Shown piece after piece: positions 1 to 8,481 of a stretch of 64,000 nt of DNA. Numbering within the stretch: the first letter of the stretch is position 1; every line of letters begins with the position of its first letter. Location of the stretch: positions 406,122-470,121 of the forward strand of contig CAWHVF010000002.1 of assembly GCA_963832785.1 (NCBI GenBank), read 5' to 3'. The position numbers and the translations under genes are program-made. The DNA comes from CAWBRT01 sp963832785 (GTDB lineage Bacteria > Acidobacteriota > Terriglobia > Terriglobales > Acidobacteriaceae). The notes below the pieces were generated by a model. It worked only from the letters and a program-made list of their open reading frames with translations, was not told the origin of the DNA and did no database searches.

Positions 1-266
1 AGCAGCGGTTCGGTCTGGTAAAGCTCCCGCATTTCGTCCGGCAGCTTGGGCCCGGCGCCGGTTTCGATCAGGATGGTGTGCTCGTCGCTGCGCACGATGA
101 GGCAATTCAGGTTGAAGCGCAGAAGGTTGTTGTCATCTGCCGGGTGGCGCTTGCTCCAGATCACCTTAGGCACAACACCGAAGACGACGCCTCCGTCTAA
201 CACAAAAGTGCCATCAGTGACGTGAGTCAATTCAAAATTGCCGATGCTAGTCTTCAGAATGACCAC
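1..266 (-). CDS. MBL-fold metallo-hydrolase, N-terminal part (runs off the left edge)
   Basis: The translated start has the beta-strand pattern that opens metallo-beta-lactamase-fold hydrolases: an ELTHVTDGTF segment, then LNCLIVRSDEHTILIETG and GAGPKL. The HxHxDH metal-binding motif would lie beyond position 1, so metal ligands and substrate class cannot be judged. I chose the GTG at 266 because the in-frame TGA at 279-281 excludes an earlier start and an AGGA sits just upstream. The ATG at 271 is in another frame and stops at once. Family assignment is likely; specific function is unknown. Confidence 0.6.
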   Translation of the reverse strand, partial: MVILKTSIGNFELTHVTDGTFVLDGGVVFGVVPKVIWSKRHPADDNNLLRFNLNCLIVRSDEHTILIETGAGPKLPDEMRELYQTEPL

Positions 267-463
267 CTCATATCCTGCTCATTCGTAAACTTGAGTAAAT
301 GAGCCGGAAATCACCACTATTGGATAAGATGTCGGCGAGGATAACTGCGGTGCGGAAATAGCCCATAGTGACGCGAGATGACATCCGGCTGAATAGAGAA
401 GTATCGATAGTTTCTAAACAGTTTCCCCCCAGCGGCTGGCGCTGCCGCGAGGGGAGCAATACG

Positions 464-1345
464 CTACGCTTTTCCTCCAAGCGCCTCCAGGACGCGGTCG
501 AAATCGTCCAGCGATTTGTAGTGGATGACTATTTTCCCTTTTCCTTTGTGATCGCTGATCTGCACCCGAACTCCGAGGGCGCGTTCCAGATCGCGCTCGG
601 CCTGGCGCACGTTGGGATCCAGTTGGCGCTCGCCACGATCGTCTTTGGGTTCCGGATTGAGGAGGCTGTGCACAATAGCTTCAACCTGGCGCACCGACAT
701 GGAGAGGGCTGCCGAGCGGTTGGCCAGCTTGAGCATGGCCTCGGGCGAGTCGAGGCCCATCAGCACCTTGGCGTGGCCGAAGCTGAGCTTGTCCTGCTCG
801 ATCAGCGTCTGCACCTCCGGCGGCAGCCTAAGCAGGCGGAGAAAGTTGGCTACGCTCGACCGGTCCTTGCCGGTGCGCTCGGCCATCTGCTCCTGGGTAA
901 GGCCGAACTCGCGCCCCAGGCGCTCGTAGGCGCGCGCCTGCTCCAGGGGATTGAGGTCTTCCCGCTGCAGGTTTTCGACGATGGTCATCTCCATCGCCTG
1001 CTCGTTGGAAACCTGCTTGACGATAGCCGGTACGGTTTGCTTGCCCGCCCGCTGCGAGGCCAGCCAGCGGCGCTCGCCGGCAATGAGCTGGAAGCGGCCG
1101 TCCGCCACGGGACGCACCAGGATGGGCTGCATGACGCCAGAAACCTTTATGGACTCGGCCAGCTCGGCCAAGGCGGCTTCATCCAGGCGCAAGCGGCTCT
1201 GGTAGGGGTTGCGGTCAATCTGCTCGACCGGGAGCTGGCGCACCACCTCTCCGGGAGCGGGCGCGGGCTGAGCCGAAACCAGGTTGCGGGCGGCGGGAAG
1301 CAACGTTTCCAGGCCGCGGCCAAGTGCTTTTCGTTTTTCAATCAT
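464..1345 (-). CDS. parB: Chromosome-partitioning protein ParB
   Basis: ParB/Spo0J-family CTP-dependent DNA clamp that loads at parS and spreads to organise the origin region for segregation. The 293-residue protein opens with the typical K-ALGRGLETLL start. The N-terminal ParB domain contains the GERRWLAS box (the C-motif arginines that bind CTP) and ENLQREDLNPLE, followed by the helix-turn-helix stretch with KDRSSVANFLRLLRLP and the SFGHAKVL segment. The C-terminal dimerisation region is short and ends in LGGKA. Length and motif order are normal for the family. It lies 133 bp downstream of parA on the same strand, and parS-like palindromes are found upstream of parA. Confidence 0.95.
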   Translation of the reverse strand: MIEKRKALGRGLETLLPAARNLVSAQPAPAPGEVVRQLPVEQIDRNPYQSRLRLDEAALAELAESIKVSGVMQPILVRPVADGRFQLIAGERRWLASQRAGKQTVPAIVKQVSNEQAMEMTIVENLQREDLNPLEQARAYERLGREFGLTQEQMAERTGKDRSSVANFLRLLRLPPEVQTLIEQDKLSFGHAKVLMGLDSPEAMLKLANRSAALSMSVRQVEAIVHSLLNPEPKDDRGERQLDPNVRQAERDLERALGVRVQISDHKGKGKIVIHYKSLDDFDRVLEALGGKA

Positions 1346-1478
1346 CGGAAACCAACCTCAAATTGCCTGACGCTTGCAGTATGTCTATTTCGTTACTGGC
1401 GCTAAGACTCAGCGCTGCTTTTCAGCGGCGGATGCAATCGCGCCGTCCGCCGGGGCTCTGGGCATGGGAAGCCCTCGC

Positions 1479-2315
1479 TCATCCGGAATCCCCGGCAAGC
1501 GAGGCGCTTGGGCCGTTGGAAGCAGCGGGCGGCAACTGCGCGGACGGAATCTTTTTCTGCCGCTCCATGAGCTCCTTGGCCAGGCGTATGTAGCTCTCCG
1601 CGCCGCGCGAGCGTGGATCGTAAAAGATCACCGGCTGCCCGTGACTGGGCGCCTCGGCCAGACGCACATTGCGCGGGATAGTCGTCTCGAAGAGCAACTC
1701 GCCAAAATAGCCCTTCAATTCGCCCGCCACGCTCTGCGCCAGGTTGGTACGCTCGTCGAACATGGTGAGCACCACGCCCTCGACGCTCAGGGTGGAATTG
1801 AAGCTTTGCCGCACCCGTTCAATGGTGTCGAGCAGCTCGCTGATGCCCTCCAGGGCGAAGTATTCGGCCTGCACGGGAACCAGCACCGAGTTGGCGGCCA
1901 CCAGGGCGTTGAGGGTGAGCAGGTCGAGCGCCGGCGGACAGTCGAGCACGATGTACTGGAAGCGCGGCAGCAGCGGTACGATGGCATCGCGCAGCCGGTA
2001 CTCGCGTCTTTCGACCGTAACCAGCTCCAGGTTGGCGCCAATCAGGTTCTTGCTGGACGGGACTATCCAGAGGTTCTCGACGGCCGTAGGCAGAATAACG
2101 TCTGCTGCCGCCACCTCCTCCATCAGAACTTCATAGGTGCTGAGGCGCGAAGGATCGCGCTGGAAGCCCATGCCGCTGGAGCTGTTAGACTGCGGATCGC
2201 AGTCGAGGAGCAGCGTGGGGACCTCGGCGGCGGCGAAGGAGGCAGCCAGATTAATGGCGGTGGTAGTCTTGCCGACGCCGCCCTTCTGGTTGGCGATGGC
2301 GATAACCCGGGCCAT
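1479..2315 (-). CDS. parA: Chromosome-partitioning ATPase ParA (Soj type)
   Basis: Walker-type ATPase that binds DNA nonspecifically in its ATP dimer and is stimulated by ParB. The deviant Walker A motif KGGVGKTT lies within residues 8-20, the DCDPQ switch follows at about 40, and YIVLDCPPALDLLT forms Walker B near residue 125. At 278 residues it is a small, chromosomal-type ParA without an N-terminal autoregulatory HTH. A purine-rich stretch (GGAAAGGAACC) precedes the ATG. Gene order rsmG-parA-parB on one strand is the common chromosomal arrangement near replication origins; no origin or dnaA is visible here. Confidence 0.95.
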   Translation of the reverse strand: MARVIAIANQKGGVGKTTTAINLAASFAAAEVPTLLLDCDPQSNSSSGMGFQRDPSRLSTYEVLMEEVAAADVILPTAVENLWIVPSSKNLIGANLELVTVERREYRLRDAIVPLLPRFQYIVLDCPPALDLLTLNALVAANSVLVPVQAEYFALEGISELLDTIERVRQSFNSTLSVEGVVLTMFDERTNLAQSVAGELKGYFGELLFETTIPRNVRLAEAPSHGQPVIFYDPRSRGAESYIRLAKELMERQKKIPSAQLPPAASNGPSASLAGDSG

Positions 2316-2556
2316 GGGATGGTTCCTTTCCGAGTCCGGTACCCCGGGAGCTGCTGCGCTGCGATGCCGGGGCCAGAGTTGAGCCTACCCCGCACGGCAG
2401 GGAGCTTCAATGGTGATCTGCTGTGGGCGGCTGTGGATTCGGTGGATATCAGGGCAAAAACTGCAAAAAGGAGGTTGACGGGTTTGGTTCCGGGCTAGCG
2501 TTTAAGTTTCGAGTTCCTGGCCCCAGTTCACGCTTTCCCTCGGGCGGGGCCGATTG

Positions 2557-2572
2557 TGTTCCACGTGGAACA
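2557..2572. promoter_or_regulatory. parS-like site 1
   Basis: TGTTCCACGTGGAACA is a perfect 16-bp palindrome that differs from the B. subtilis consensus TGTTTCACGTGAAACA by one symmetric base pair per half. It lies in the gap between rsmG and parA, where chromosomal parS sites are often found. ParB binding is inferred from sequence and location. Confidence 0.8.
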
Positions 2573-2610
2573 TCGGGCGCTAAGGTGCGCACGGCCATGC
2601 TGGGAGCCAA

Positions 2611-2628
2611 ACGTTCCACGTGGAACGT
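2611..2628. promoter_or_regulatory. parS-like site 2
   Basis: ACGTTCCACGTGGAACGT is a perfect 18-bp palindrome with the same 14-bp core (GTTCCACGTGGAAC) as the site at 2557-2572. The two core centres are 55 bp apart. A pair of identical cores next to parAB makes chance unlikely. Confidence 0.8.
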
Positions 2629-2697
2629 CAGCATAACCAGTATCAGCAAGGAAACAGGGCGGCTCACAGTTACACGCTCGAAATTCGAAACTGGAAA

Positions 2698-3381
2698 CTA
2701 CTGCGCTGTCCAGATCACCAGCACGCGATTGGCGGACTCCGGTACCGGCATCGAGCGCCAGCGGCCCGTAACAAGGCTTACCGCTTGGCTCAACTGCCCT
2801 GCTCCAATCAGCGCGCCCAGCCGGCCTCCCGGCAACACCAGCGAGGCCGCGGCCGGCAGCACCTCGGAAAATTTCTCAACCGCCCGCAATGTCACCAGCT
2901 CCACCTGCCCGGAAAACCGTTCCGCCCGCTCCTGCGCCACGTTCACATCGGCCAAGCCCAGAGTGCGCGCCAGCTCACGCAAGAATGTCGCTTTCTTGCC
3001 TTGCGACTCGAGCAACGTCAACCGCAGTGCGGGAGCATACAGCTTAAACACCATCCCGGGGAAGCCCGCCCCTGAGCCGACGTCAATCACACTCCTAGTG
3101 CTCTCACGCCCTGATAAGCTCGAATCCCCGACCTGTTCTGGGCCTTTCTCCGCGGCTAACAGCACACGGGCGGCAAACAGCGATTCGCCAAAGTGCCGGC
3201 GCACAATCTCTTCCGGCTGCCGGATAGCTGTCAGGTTGATTCGCCTATTCCATTTAATCAATATATCTATATATATGGATATATACTCCACCATCTCCGC
3301 TGGCGCTGGCGCCTCCAGATAAGGCGCCAGCAACTGCGCGATGCGCTGCTTCGCCGGCGTGGCTTCGCTCAATCCGCTCAC
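2698..3381 (-). CDS. rsmG: 16S rRNA (guanine-527 N7)-methyltransferase RsmG (GidB)
   Basis: SAM-dependent methyltransferase that modifies G527 in the 530 loop of 16S rRNA; loss gives low-level streptomycin resistance in other bacteria. Family features seen are WNRRINLTAIR, the HFGESL segment and the SAM loop VIDVGSGAGFPGM, then LLESQGKKATFLREL and VTLRAVEKF. The predicted start is GTG at 3381. Between AAEKG and the SAM loop there is a loop of about 15 residues (around PEQVGDSSLSG) that looks longer than usual. An AT-rich stretch near 3250-3290 encodes the YISIYIDILIKW helix. It heads the rsmG-parA-parB group. Confidence 0.93.
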   Translation of the reverse strand: MSGLSEATPAKQRIAQLLAPYLEAPAPAEMVEYISIYIDILIKWNRRINLTAIRQPEEIVRRHFGESLFAARVLLAAEKGPEQVGDSSLSGRESTRSVIDVGSGAGFPGMVFKLYAPALRLTLLESQGKKATFLRELARTLGLADVNVAQERAERFSGQVELVTLRAVEKFSEVLPAAASLVLPGGRLGALIGAGQLSQAVSLVTGRWRSMPVPESANRVLVIWTAQ

Positions 3382-3436
3382 GCAGGCAGCATACCATTCT
3401 AGGGCTCGCCGGCGGCCCCGATGGTTTGGTCACAGG

Positions 3437-4429
3437 CTAATGCCAGCGGGTGTTGAAGTCGGTTTGCGGTGAGCGCACCGGCTGGCCCTGGTTATTGTTG
3501 TCGTACCAGTTGATATTGCAGCCCTGAACGGGTCCATCGAGCGGTTCCACGGTTACGCCGTACGTGTCCGGAGGCGCGCCCATGATGGTGTACGTCCCGT
3601 CCGGCTGGCTCAGAACGCCAATTGCGGTCTTGCGGATGCTGAAGCCGGAGGGTAGCGAGGCGTTGGTCATCGAACTGGCAAAGACGTGGGCGCCATAAAC
3701 CGCGCTGCCGTCGGTAGCCAGACTGATGCTTCCGCTGATCGCGCCGGTGGGGTAATCGGGGGTCGCCTTGGGATAAAGCAGCGAGATGGCGGCGACATCG
3801 TCGTAACTCAGGGTGGTGAGCAGGCTGGAGACAAAAGGAAACATCACCGCCCGCAGGATGGCGGAGTGATCCAGGCCGAAGAAGTGCCCGGCTTCGTGCG
3901 TCGCCACCGTCAACAGGCTGTAGGTGCTGGCCGACAACGATCCGGCCGCGGGAGGAAGCACGAACCTCACCGCCGGGTTGAACTGCATGTCGGTGTCCGT
4001 CAGGTAAGCTCCCTGCGAGGTGATGGTGTAAGTCATGTCGGTGATGGCCAGCGTATCGGTGCTGCTGCCGGAGGCGTTGCTAAAGGCCGCGTCCTGGCAG
4101 TTGAAGCAGATGACGTTGTGGCCGTCCTGCCCGATCAGCGGATTGGGCAGCGCCGCCGTGCTCTGGCTGATGCTCAACGAAGTGTTGGGCGCGCTGGTCC
4201 AAGCGGCGAAAGCGCTCTGCATCACCGCCTCGATGGCCGCCAGATCGCCGGAAGAAAACTGGCTGCCGTTCAGATCGGGATTAATCTGATAGGTGGTGAC
4301 GTTGTTTTTCCACTTCACCAGCGCGCCGCTGGAGGGCTCGACGGTCGGCGTGTAGCTGTGGGCGCAGAGCGCGCCGCAGAAGATCACCGCCATAATCAGC
4401 ACAACTTTTGCCCGCGCCGTGGCCATCAC
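3437..4429 (-). CDS. Secreted matrixin-like zinc metalloprotease with C-terminal carboxypeptidase-regulatory-like domain
   Basis: The N-terminus is a signal peptide (KVVLIMAVIFCGALCAHS). The body is a metzincin of the matrixin (M10/M12-like) type: the extended zinc motif HEAGHFFGLDH lies near residues 180-190 and is followed by a Met-turn candidate (AVMFP). After about residue 225 (DYPTGAISGSI) comes a beta-rich segment like a carboxypeptidase-regulatory/CNA-B repeat (DGTYTIMGAPPDTYGV). The start codon overlaps the stop of the upstream 204-aa companion by 4 nt, so the two are probably translated together. Substrate unknown; it should act outside the cytoplasm. Confidence 0.8.
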   Translation of the reverse strand: MMATARAKVVLIMAVIFCGALCAHSYTPTVEPSSGALVKWKNNVTTYQINPDLNGSQFSSGDLAAIEAVMQSAFAAWTSAPNTSLSISQSTAALPNPLIGQDGHNVICFNCQDAAFSNASGSSTDTLAITDMTYTITSQGAYLTDTDMQFNPAVRFVLPPAAGSLSASTYSLLTVATHEAGHFFGLDHSAILRAVMFPFVSSLLTTLSYDDVAAISLLYPKATPDYPTGAISGSISLATDGSAVYGAHVFASSMTNASLPSGFSIRKTAIGVLSQPDGTYTIMGAPPDTYGVTVEPLDGPVQGCNINWYDNNNQGQPVRSPQTDFNTRWH

Positions 4430-5040
4430 CGTCCCGCCTCTCTGTCCAGGGCTCCGACCACGCGCTGTTCCAGGCTTTGCAGCGACATGCGATTTTCCCT
4501 AGCCACCGGCGCTCCCGCCTCGTAGAAAGGTGCGGCCCGCGATGGCGCCGGCATCCCGTTGGAAACCGCGGCCGCGCCGCCGGAGCGCTGCACGGAGAAC
4601 CTGCCCTGGATCAGGCCGGTGATCAGCATGGTGCCGTCGGCGTTCGGGCTGGGATAGAGAAACAGCACCGACTCCTCGCCGGCGGCAAACTCACGCACGC
4701 CCATGCGCCGCGAAACCGTATTGCCCACGCGGCCGCCGAACTGCTTAACCACGACGGTACGCGTCCGCAGTTGGCCCTTCAGAAGCTTGTTCACTTCGAA
4801 GCTGGTGTAGGTGTAGATGGCCTTGTGGGCGGCGTCCCAGGCGGCATAGCTGCTCGCCGCCTTGCCTTCGACAACGTGCGAGGAGCCGTCCGTCAGCTCT
4901 TCCACCGTCACCGGACGGACCGTGGTGGCGGAGGCAGCCAGCGCCCAGGCGAGCGCGCAACCTAACGCCAGGCGCGCGATACAACCACGCGCTTTGGGCG
5001 AGCACCAAGACGCGGCGTCAGCAGCTCGATGCGCTGGCAC
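4426..5040 (-). CDS. Exported companion of the matrixin gene, function unknown
   Basis: A 204-residue protein when started at the GTG at 5040, which has GGAGG six bases upstream. The in-frame ATG at 5064 lacks a good ribosome site and would overlap the upstream lipoprotein gene further. A hydrophobic signal segment (LALGCALAWALAASA) precedes a small domain with VTVEELTDGSSHVVEGK, YTYTSFEVNKLLKGQL and VRE-FAAGEESVLFLYP. The pattern suggests an all-beta secreted domain; I do not recognise a named family. It overlaps the matrixin gene by 4 nt and the lipoprotein gene by about 20 nt, so the three form one translationally coupled cassette. Confidence 0.7.
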   Translation of the reverse strand: MPAHRAADAASWCSPKARGCIARLALGCALAWALAASATTVRPVTVEELTDGSSHVVEGKAASSYAAWDAAHKAIYTYTSFEVNKLLKGQLRTRTVVVKQFGGRVGNTVSRRMGVREFAAGEESVLFLYPSPNADGTMLITGLIQGRFSVQRSGGAAAVSNGMPAPSRAAPFYEAGAPVARENRMSLQSLEQRVVGALDREAGR

Positions 5041-5662
5041 TGCAAACCTCCAAGGCTCCGGCAAGCGTGGTCAGGTTGCTGCTGGCATCTTGCAGAATGA
5101 TGCTGCGTGCCCCCAGCGCCGCGCCGGCGGAAACCGTTATCGGATAAATCGCTCCCGGGCAGCCCTGCGTGGCCAGCACCGGCCCGCCGACGGCGATATC
5201 AGCCGGACCGCTGAAGGAGAGCGTCAGGCTGGGGGTGATGCCGCTGCCGATAAGCCACAACCAATACTGATTTCCCTGGCGCACGCCAACCCCGGTCGAG
5301 CGCGCGTAGGTCTGGCCTACCAGCGGCTCGGTGATGGACACGCCCGTGACGTTGATCGTCGAGGCGGGCCCTGGAACCTCGATATCGACGGCAATTGTGT
5401 TCTGGTTGGCCGCCACCGTCACCGGCGTCGGCGCAGCCAGCAGGATGCCTCCGGGATTGGTGACGCCACCGCCGGGGATTGTGCCGGAAGACTGATTTGA
5501 ATTCTGCGCGGAACCCGTGGAGGAAACCGGGCCGGCCGAACCGCCTCCGCCGCAGCCTGCCGTGACGCCGAATAGAAGCACGGCGGCCAGCAGCATCGCC
5601 AGCTTCCTCCGCGGCGGCCGGAGAACACGCCGGGCGCGGCAGTGCAGTTTCAACAAGAACAT
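5018..5662 (-). CDS. Glycine-rich lipoprotein, function unknown
   Basis: Signal peptide with a lipobox (LLFGVTAGC) followed by a Gly/Ser/Asn-rich linker and a beta-rich domain (TPVTVAANQNTIAVDIEV and LSFSGPADI), vaguely IPT/TIG-like. It should be anchored to a membrane by the acylated cysteine. A longer frame begins at 5704, but that ATG lies inside a strong terminator hairpin, so I prefer the ATG at 5662; a TTG shortly after, better spaced from GGAG, is also possible. First gene of the lipoprotein/companion/matrixin cassette. Confidence 0.6.
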   Translation of the reverse strand: MFLLKLHCRARRVLRPPRRKLAMLLAAVLLFGVTAGCGGGGSAGPVSSTGSAQNSNQSSGTIPGGGVTNPGGILLAAPTPVTVAANQNTIAVDIEVPGPASTINVTGVSITEPLVGQTYARSTGVGVRQGNQYWLWLIGSGITPSLTLSFSGPADIAVGGPVLATQGCPGAIYPITVSAGAALGARSIILQDASSNLTTLAGALEVCSASASSC

Positions 5663-5676
5663 CTCCGCCCAAAAGA

Positions 5677-5712
5677 AAAAAGGTATGTTGCTGGCCAGCA
5701 GCATACCTTTTT
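5677..5712 (-). terminator. Intrinsic terminator after the first DUF3443 gene
   Basis: An 18-bp inverted repeat with one G-U pair, centred at 5694/5695 (AGGTATG...CATACCT arms), is followed on the minus strand by TTTTTTCTTTT. It lies about 100 bp downstream of the DUF3443 stop and just before the lipoprotein gene. On the plus strand it also has a short T run, so it may work both ways. Confidence 0.75.
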
Positions 5713-5810
5713 GTCCGATGGGCGTGAAGTAACCCTAGTCCTGATCTTTGGTGTTACGGCATATTAACCGCAGGCACTACGGCCTATTTGTACTGACACT
5801 TAAGGCAAAT

Positions 5811-7256
5811 CTAGTACGCAACGAAAGGGCCGGACGGCACTCCGGTCGGCGGGGTCACGGTAACTCCGTCCTCGCTCATGATTCCGAAAAACACGTTTCG
5901 CCCATAGAAGAATGAGAGTCCCCAGTCGAAGTAGCCGGACAGCGGGCCACCCACGTTGCTGAACACCGCAAAAGTTGGGTTGTTATTGAACAGTTGTGTG
6001 GCATTCGCGATGCTGAAAGAGGTGCCAACAGAGGTGCCATCCGTTCCGATGTTCGTCGCGCAGTTAGTGCCGGGACAGGCAAAGCTCTGGGGTGAGGCGG
6101 GGCAGTAGAAATCGCTGTAGCTGCCGGTGCAAGCTGGCAGGCCAGTCGTGCTGGTGTCCAGGAAAAACAACCCATTTGAGCCGCTATCAACGAAGCCGGA
6201 GGAGTAAGACTGACCTCGGAACTTAGTCGTGAAATTGCCGGCGGTGCCTGTGGTACTGAGCGGCAGCACAGTAGCGCTGCCCAGCGCGTTATTGCCGGAG
6301 ATGTTTGTTCCAATGCCGAACACCAGCGCGCCATTGGTTACGGAAGTCTGTCCGCTAGCGCCGACCACCAGCAATTCAATGATGATGCCATTGTTGTCGG
6401 CAAAGAAAGCCACCGGGTTCATCACCTGGTTGGTCAGGGGCACAGTGGCTTGAGTGCAGTTGGATGAGCTGCTGCAGGTGGAATTGTTAATGCTGTAATA
6501 CTTGATGCTAGTGGTACTGGTAGAGCTGGCGCAGAGTGGGCAATCATGAATGAAGGGGCCGATGCCCAATACGCCATTCGCCCCCAGCGCGCTTCCCGGG
6601 GTGTCCTGGGCGTCGGCGGGGTTGCCACTACCGCACGTACCGCCGGTGTAGTTCGGGACGCTTGGGAAACCGGCGTTCGGGGTGTTGGTCGAGTCGCCCA
6701 GGACGTGAATCGGAATGCCGCTTGCCGCATTGGTCGCGGTTGTTTCGCCGTTGAAGAGTAGGCCGCCCATTTGCACCTCGGCCTGCATGACCAAGCCGAA
6801 CATAAATGAGTTATCAAGGAACTGGACGCATTCGGCCAATGGCTTGCCGCTGATCGCGGTCACTGGCGTCAGACCCAATGACATGACTGCCGTACCGCTG
6901 GCACCCACCGGCGAAGCGACAACCCGCAAGCCATACGAGCCCGTATCGACAAGGACATTGGGAATGGTTGCGCAGGTTGCAGTATTCGGCTTGCAGACCT
7001 TAACAGTCGCGAACAATAAATTAGGTCCCATGTTGTTGAGATCGGCGGTCACCTGAACGGCCTGTACGTTCGAAGCGCCGGTAGCGGCGATGCTATTTCC
7101 ACCGGCATTGCTGACAGTGCCGGAGGTGTTTGTCCCCGGCCCGTTGGAGCTGCTGCTTCCGCCACAGGCCCATAAGAACCACAATGCTCCGCACAGCAAG
7201 GATGCAAGCAGCAGACGGCCACGATTCATTGGCATCACCTCACCAGCGGTTCTCAT
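5811..7256 (-). CDS. DUF3443 lipoprotein, predicted pepsin-like bilobal aspartic protease (copy 1)
   Basis: 481 residues. A lipobox-like signal (ALWFLWAC, Cys31) and a Ser/Gly/Asn linker place it at a membrane surface. It matches DUF3443, a family without known function. Two aspartate motifs stand out: LVDTGSYGLRV (Asp104) and FVDSGSNGLFFLD (Asp357), spaced like the two catalytic Asp loops of pepsin. GANGVLGIG at about 225 resembles pepsin's DGILGLG, and FDWGLSFFYGRNVFFG near the C-terminus resembles its WILGDVFLRxY strand. I infer a pepsin-like fold; activity is untested. The start overlaps the stop of the DUF2844 gene by 4 nt. Confidence 0.8.
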   Translation of the reverse strand: MRTAGEVMPMNRGRLLLASLLCGALWFLWACGGSSSSNGPGTNTSGTVSNAGGNSIAATGASNVQAVQVTADLNNMGPNLLFATVKVCKPNTATCATIPNVLVDTGSYGLRVVASPVGASGTAVMSLGLTPVTAISGKPLAECVQFLDNSFMFGLVMQAEVQMGGLLFNGETTATNAASGIPIHVLGDSTNTPNAGFPSVPNYTGGTCGSGNPADAQDTPGSALGANGVLGIGPFIHDCPLCASSTSTTSIKYYSINNSTCSSSSNCTQATVPLTNQVMNPVAFFADNNGIIIELLVVGASGQTSVTNGALVFGIGTNISGNNALGSATVLPLSTTGTAGNFTTKFRGQSYSSGFVDSGSNGLFFLDTSTTGLPACTGSYSDFYCPASPQSFACPGTNCATNIGTDGTSVGTSFSIANATQLFNNNPTFAVFSNVGGPLSGYFDWGLSFFYGRNVFFGIMSEDGVTVTPPTGVPSGPFVAY

Positions 7257-7765
7257 TGAATGTCCCCCGGTTGAACGCCTTGAGGAAGCAGGTCAGGAAT
7301 GTAGGCCTTGCCGACGTAGCCGCGCATGTGCCCGCCGGATTCCACCACCAGGCCGGACTGCCGGATAACCAGCGGTCCCCGGTACCTGATCCCCCGTTGC
7401 TGGGCCTGCTGCCTTCGTTCCGTCGCCGCCTGCTGGAACTGGCCGTAGTAGTTGCCAAACAACTGCTGCAGGTCCGGAATGAACGGCCCTTGCCATGCCA
7501 CGGCGAAGACCGTCCCTCCAGGGGTAACGAACTCCTTGACGGTTGTCCCGGAAGCGGTCTGGATCTCATGCACGGTGTATTTTTGGGCGCTTCTCATGGT
7601 TAGCTTGCTGGCCTTCATCTGCTGGCCGTCGTTCTGCACTGAAGCCTCGTCTCCGCCCAGCGCGGCGAAGGCGGTCGAAGCCAAGGCCAGCGTCAGCCCG
7701 GCAAGGATTGCCAGCGTGCCGGCGGCAACCATCGCCCGCCTGCGAGTTTTTCCAGCGATCTGCAT
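7253..7765 (-). CDS. DUF2844 secreted protein (copy 1)
   Basis: A signal peptide (TLAILAGLTLALASTAFA) is followed by ALGGDEASV, the usual opening of DUF2844 proteins, then YTVHEIQTASGTTVKEFV, FAVAWQGPFIPDLQQLFGNYY and a C-terminal VVESGGHMRGYVGKAYIP. I chose the ATG at 7765 (GGGGCGGACT upstream) over the one at 7783. The stop overlaps the DUF3443 start by 4 nt, implying equal dosing of the two products. The family has no known activity; the pairing suggests a partner, propeptide-like chaperone, inhibitor or substrate of the DUF3443 protein. Confidence 0.8.
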   Translation of the reverse strand: MQIAGKTRRRAMVAAGTLAILAGLTLALASTAFAALGGDEASVQNDGQQMKASKLTMRSAQKYTVHEIQTASGTTVKEFVTPGGTVFAVAWQGPFIPDLQQLFGNYYGQFQQAATERRQQAQQRGIRYRGPLVIRQSGLVVESGGHMRGYVGKAYIPDLLPQGVQPGDIQ

Positions 7766-8013
7766 AGTCCGCCCCTTCCGCAACTCCGCGCTTTGACTTC
7801 ACCCGAAGGCCACGCTCAGCCATGGTTCGGGCATTTCCTGAGTTGCTCAATATTGTAGGTCAAGATCGGGCGAGCGCAATCGACATTCCCGGGAGGTGGA
7901 GTGTCATTGGTACATACCGGATGGGGACAACGGGATTGCCGCCAGGTTCTTTAGCGCCCGCCCAGAAGCAACCAAGTAGGGTTAACTAGAGCAAATTTAT
8001 AGTTGCTGTACCC

Positions 8014-8055
8014 AGGTGGAAGCACCGGGCTTTAGCCCGGTGAATAGGTCCACCT
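8014..8055. repeat. Small palindromic repeat (CACCGGGC/GCCCGGTG hairpin)
   Basis: An outer 7-bp inverted repeat (AGGTGGA/TCCACCT) encloses an 8-bp hairpin CACCGGGC-TTTA-GCCCGGTG. It lies in the gap upstream of the DUF2844/DUF3443 copy 1 pair. It has no T run and resembles REP-type intergenic elements. The gap from 7766 to 8481 otherwise holds this element, the composite repeat at 8180-8343 and no gene I can support. Confidence 0.65.
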
Positions 8056-8179
8056 AAATTTAAGGGGCTTTTAAAGCCGGTTCCTTTCCGACTGCGGTTC
8101 GCCGGGCTATTGAGGCCTGCAAAAGTAATGTCCCAGGCTTCTGATTGATGACCGATGTGTCTGGATCAAAATATTGAGA

Positions 8180-8343
8180 ACGTCATTCCGGCCGAAGCCG
8201 TGCGCAGCGCGGCGGAGTGGAGTCATCTTGTGTTTTGCCGCGAAAACACAAGATGACTCGACTCCGGCGCTCCTCCACCCCAGCAACAGCAAAAACCGCT
8301 ATTGCTGGGGACCCCGGCTACGCGCCTCCGCTCGCCATGACGT
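8180..8343. repeat. Composite palindromic element (MITE-like), contains 33-bp hairpin copy A
   Basis: Terminal 7-bp inverted repeats ACGTCAT/ATGACGT bound about 164 bp. Inside are a perfect 17-bp hairpin (8220-8236 with 8243-8259) and a 13-7-13 hairpin at 8278-8310 with CCCCAGCAACAGC and GCTATTGCTGGGG arms followed by ACCCCGG. The same architecture recurs at 52377-52569. No open reading frame of substance. Confidence 0.7.
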
Positions 8344-8481
8344 CTCTTTCTTGGATACACGATCACTGTAATGGGGCCCTAATCACATCGAACATGTGCT
8401 GTCCCTGGGACATAAAATATACAGCAATCAATAAAGCCCGGCGCTTCCACGGTTAGTGAGTACATCAACTCTGGAACCGCT

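Noticed and set aside
268..480. 70-residue minus-strand ORF between parB and the MBL gene
   Set aside because: No family pattern, no ribosome site, and it overlaps the parB 3' end; likely chance.
3250..3290. AT-rich tract in rsmG as a foreign insertion
   Set aside because: It encodes a normal helix of RsmG with family residues before and after, so it is just local codon use.
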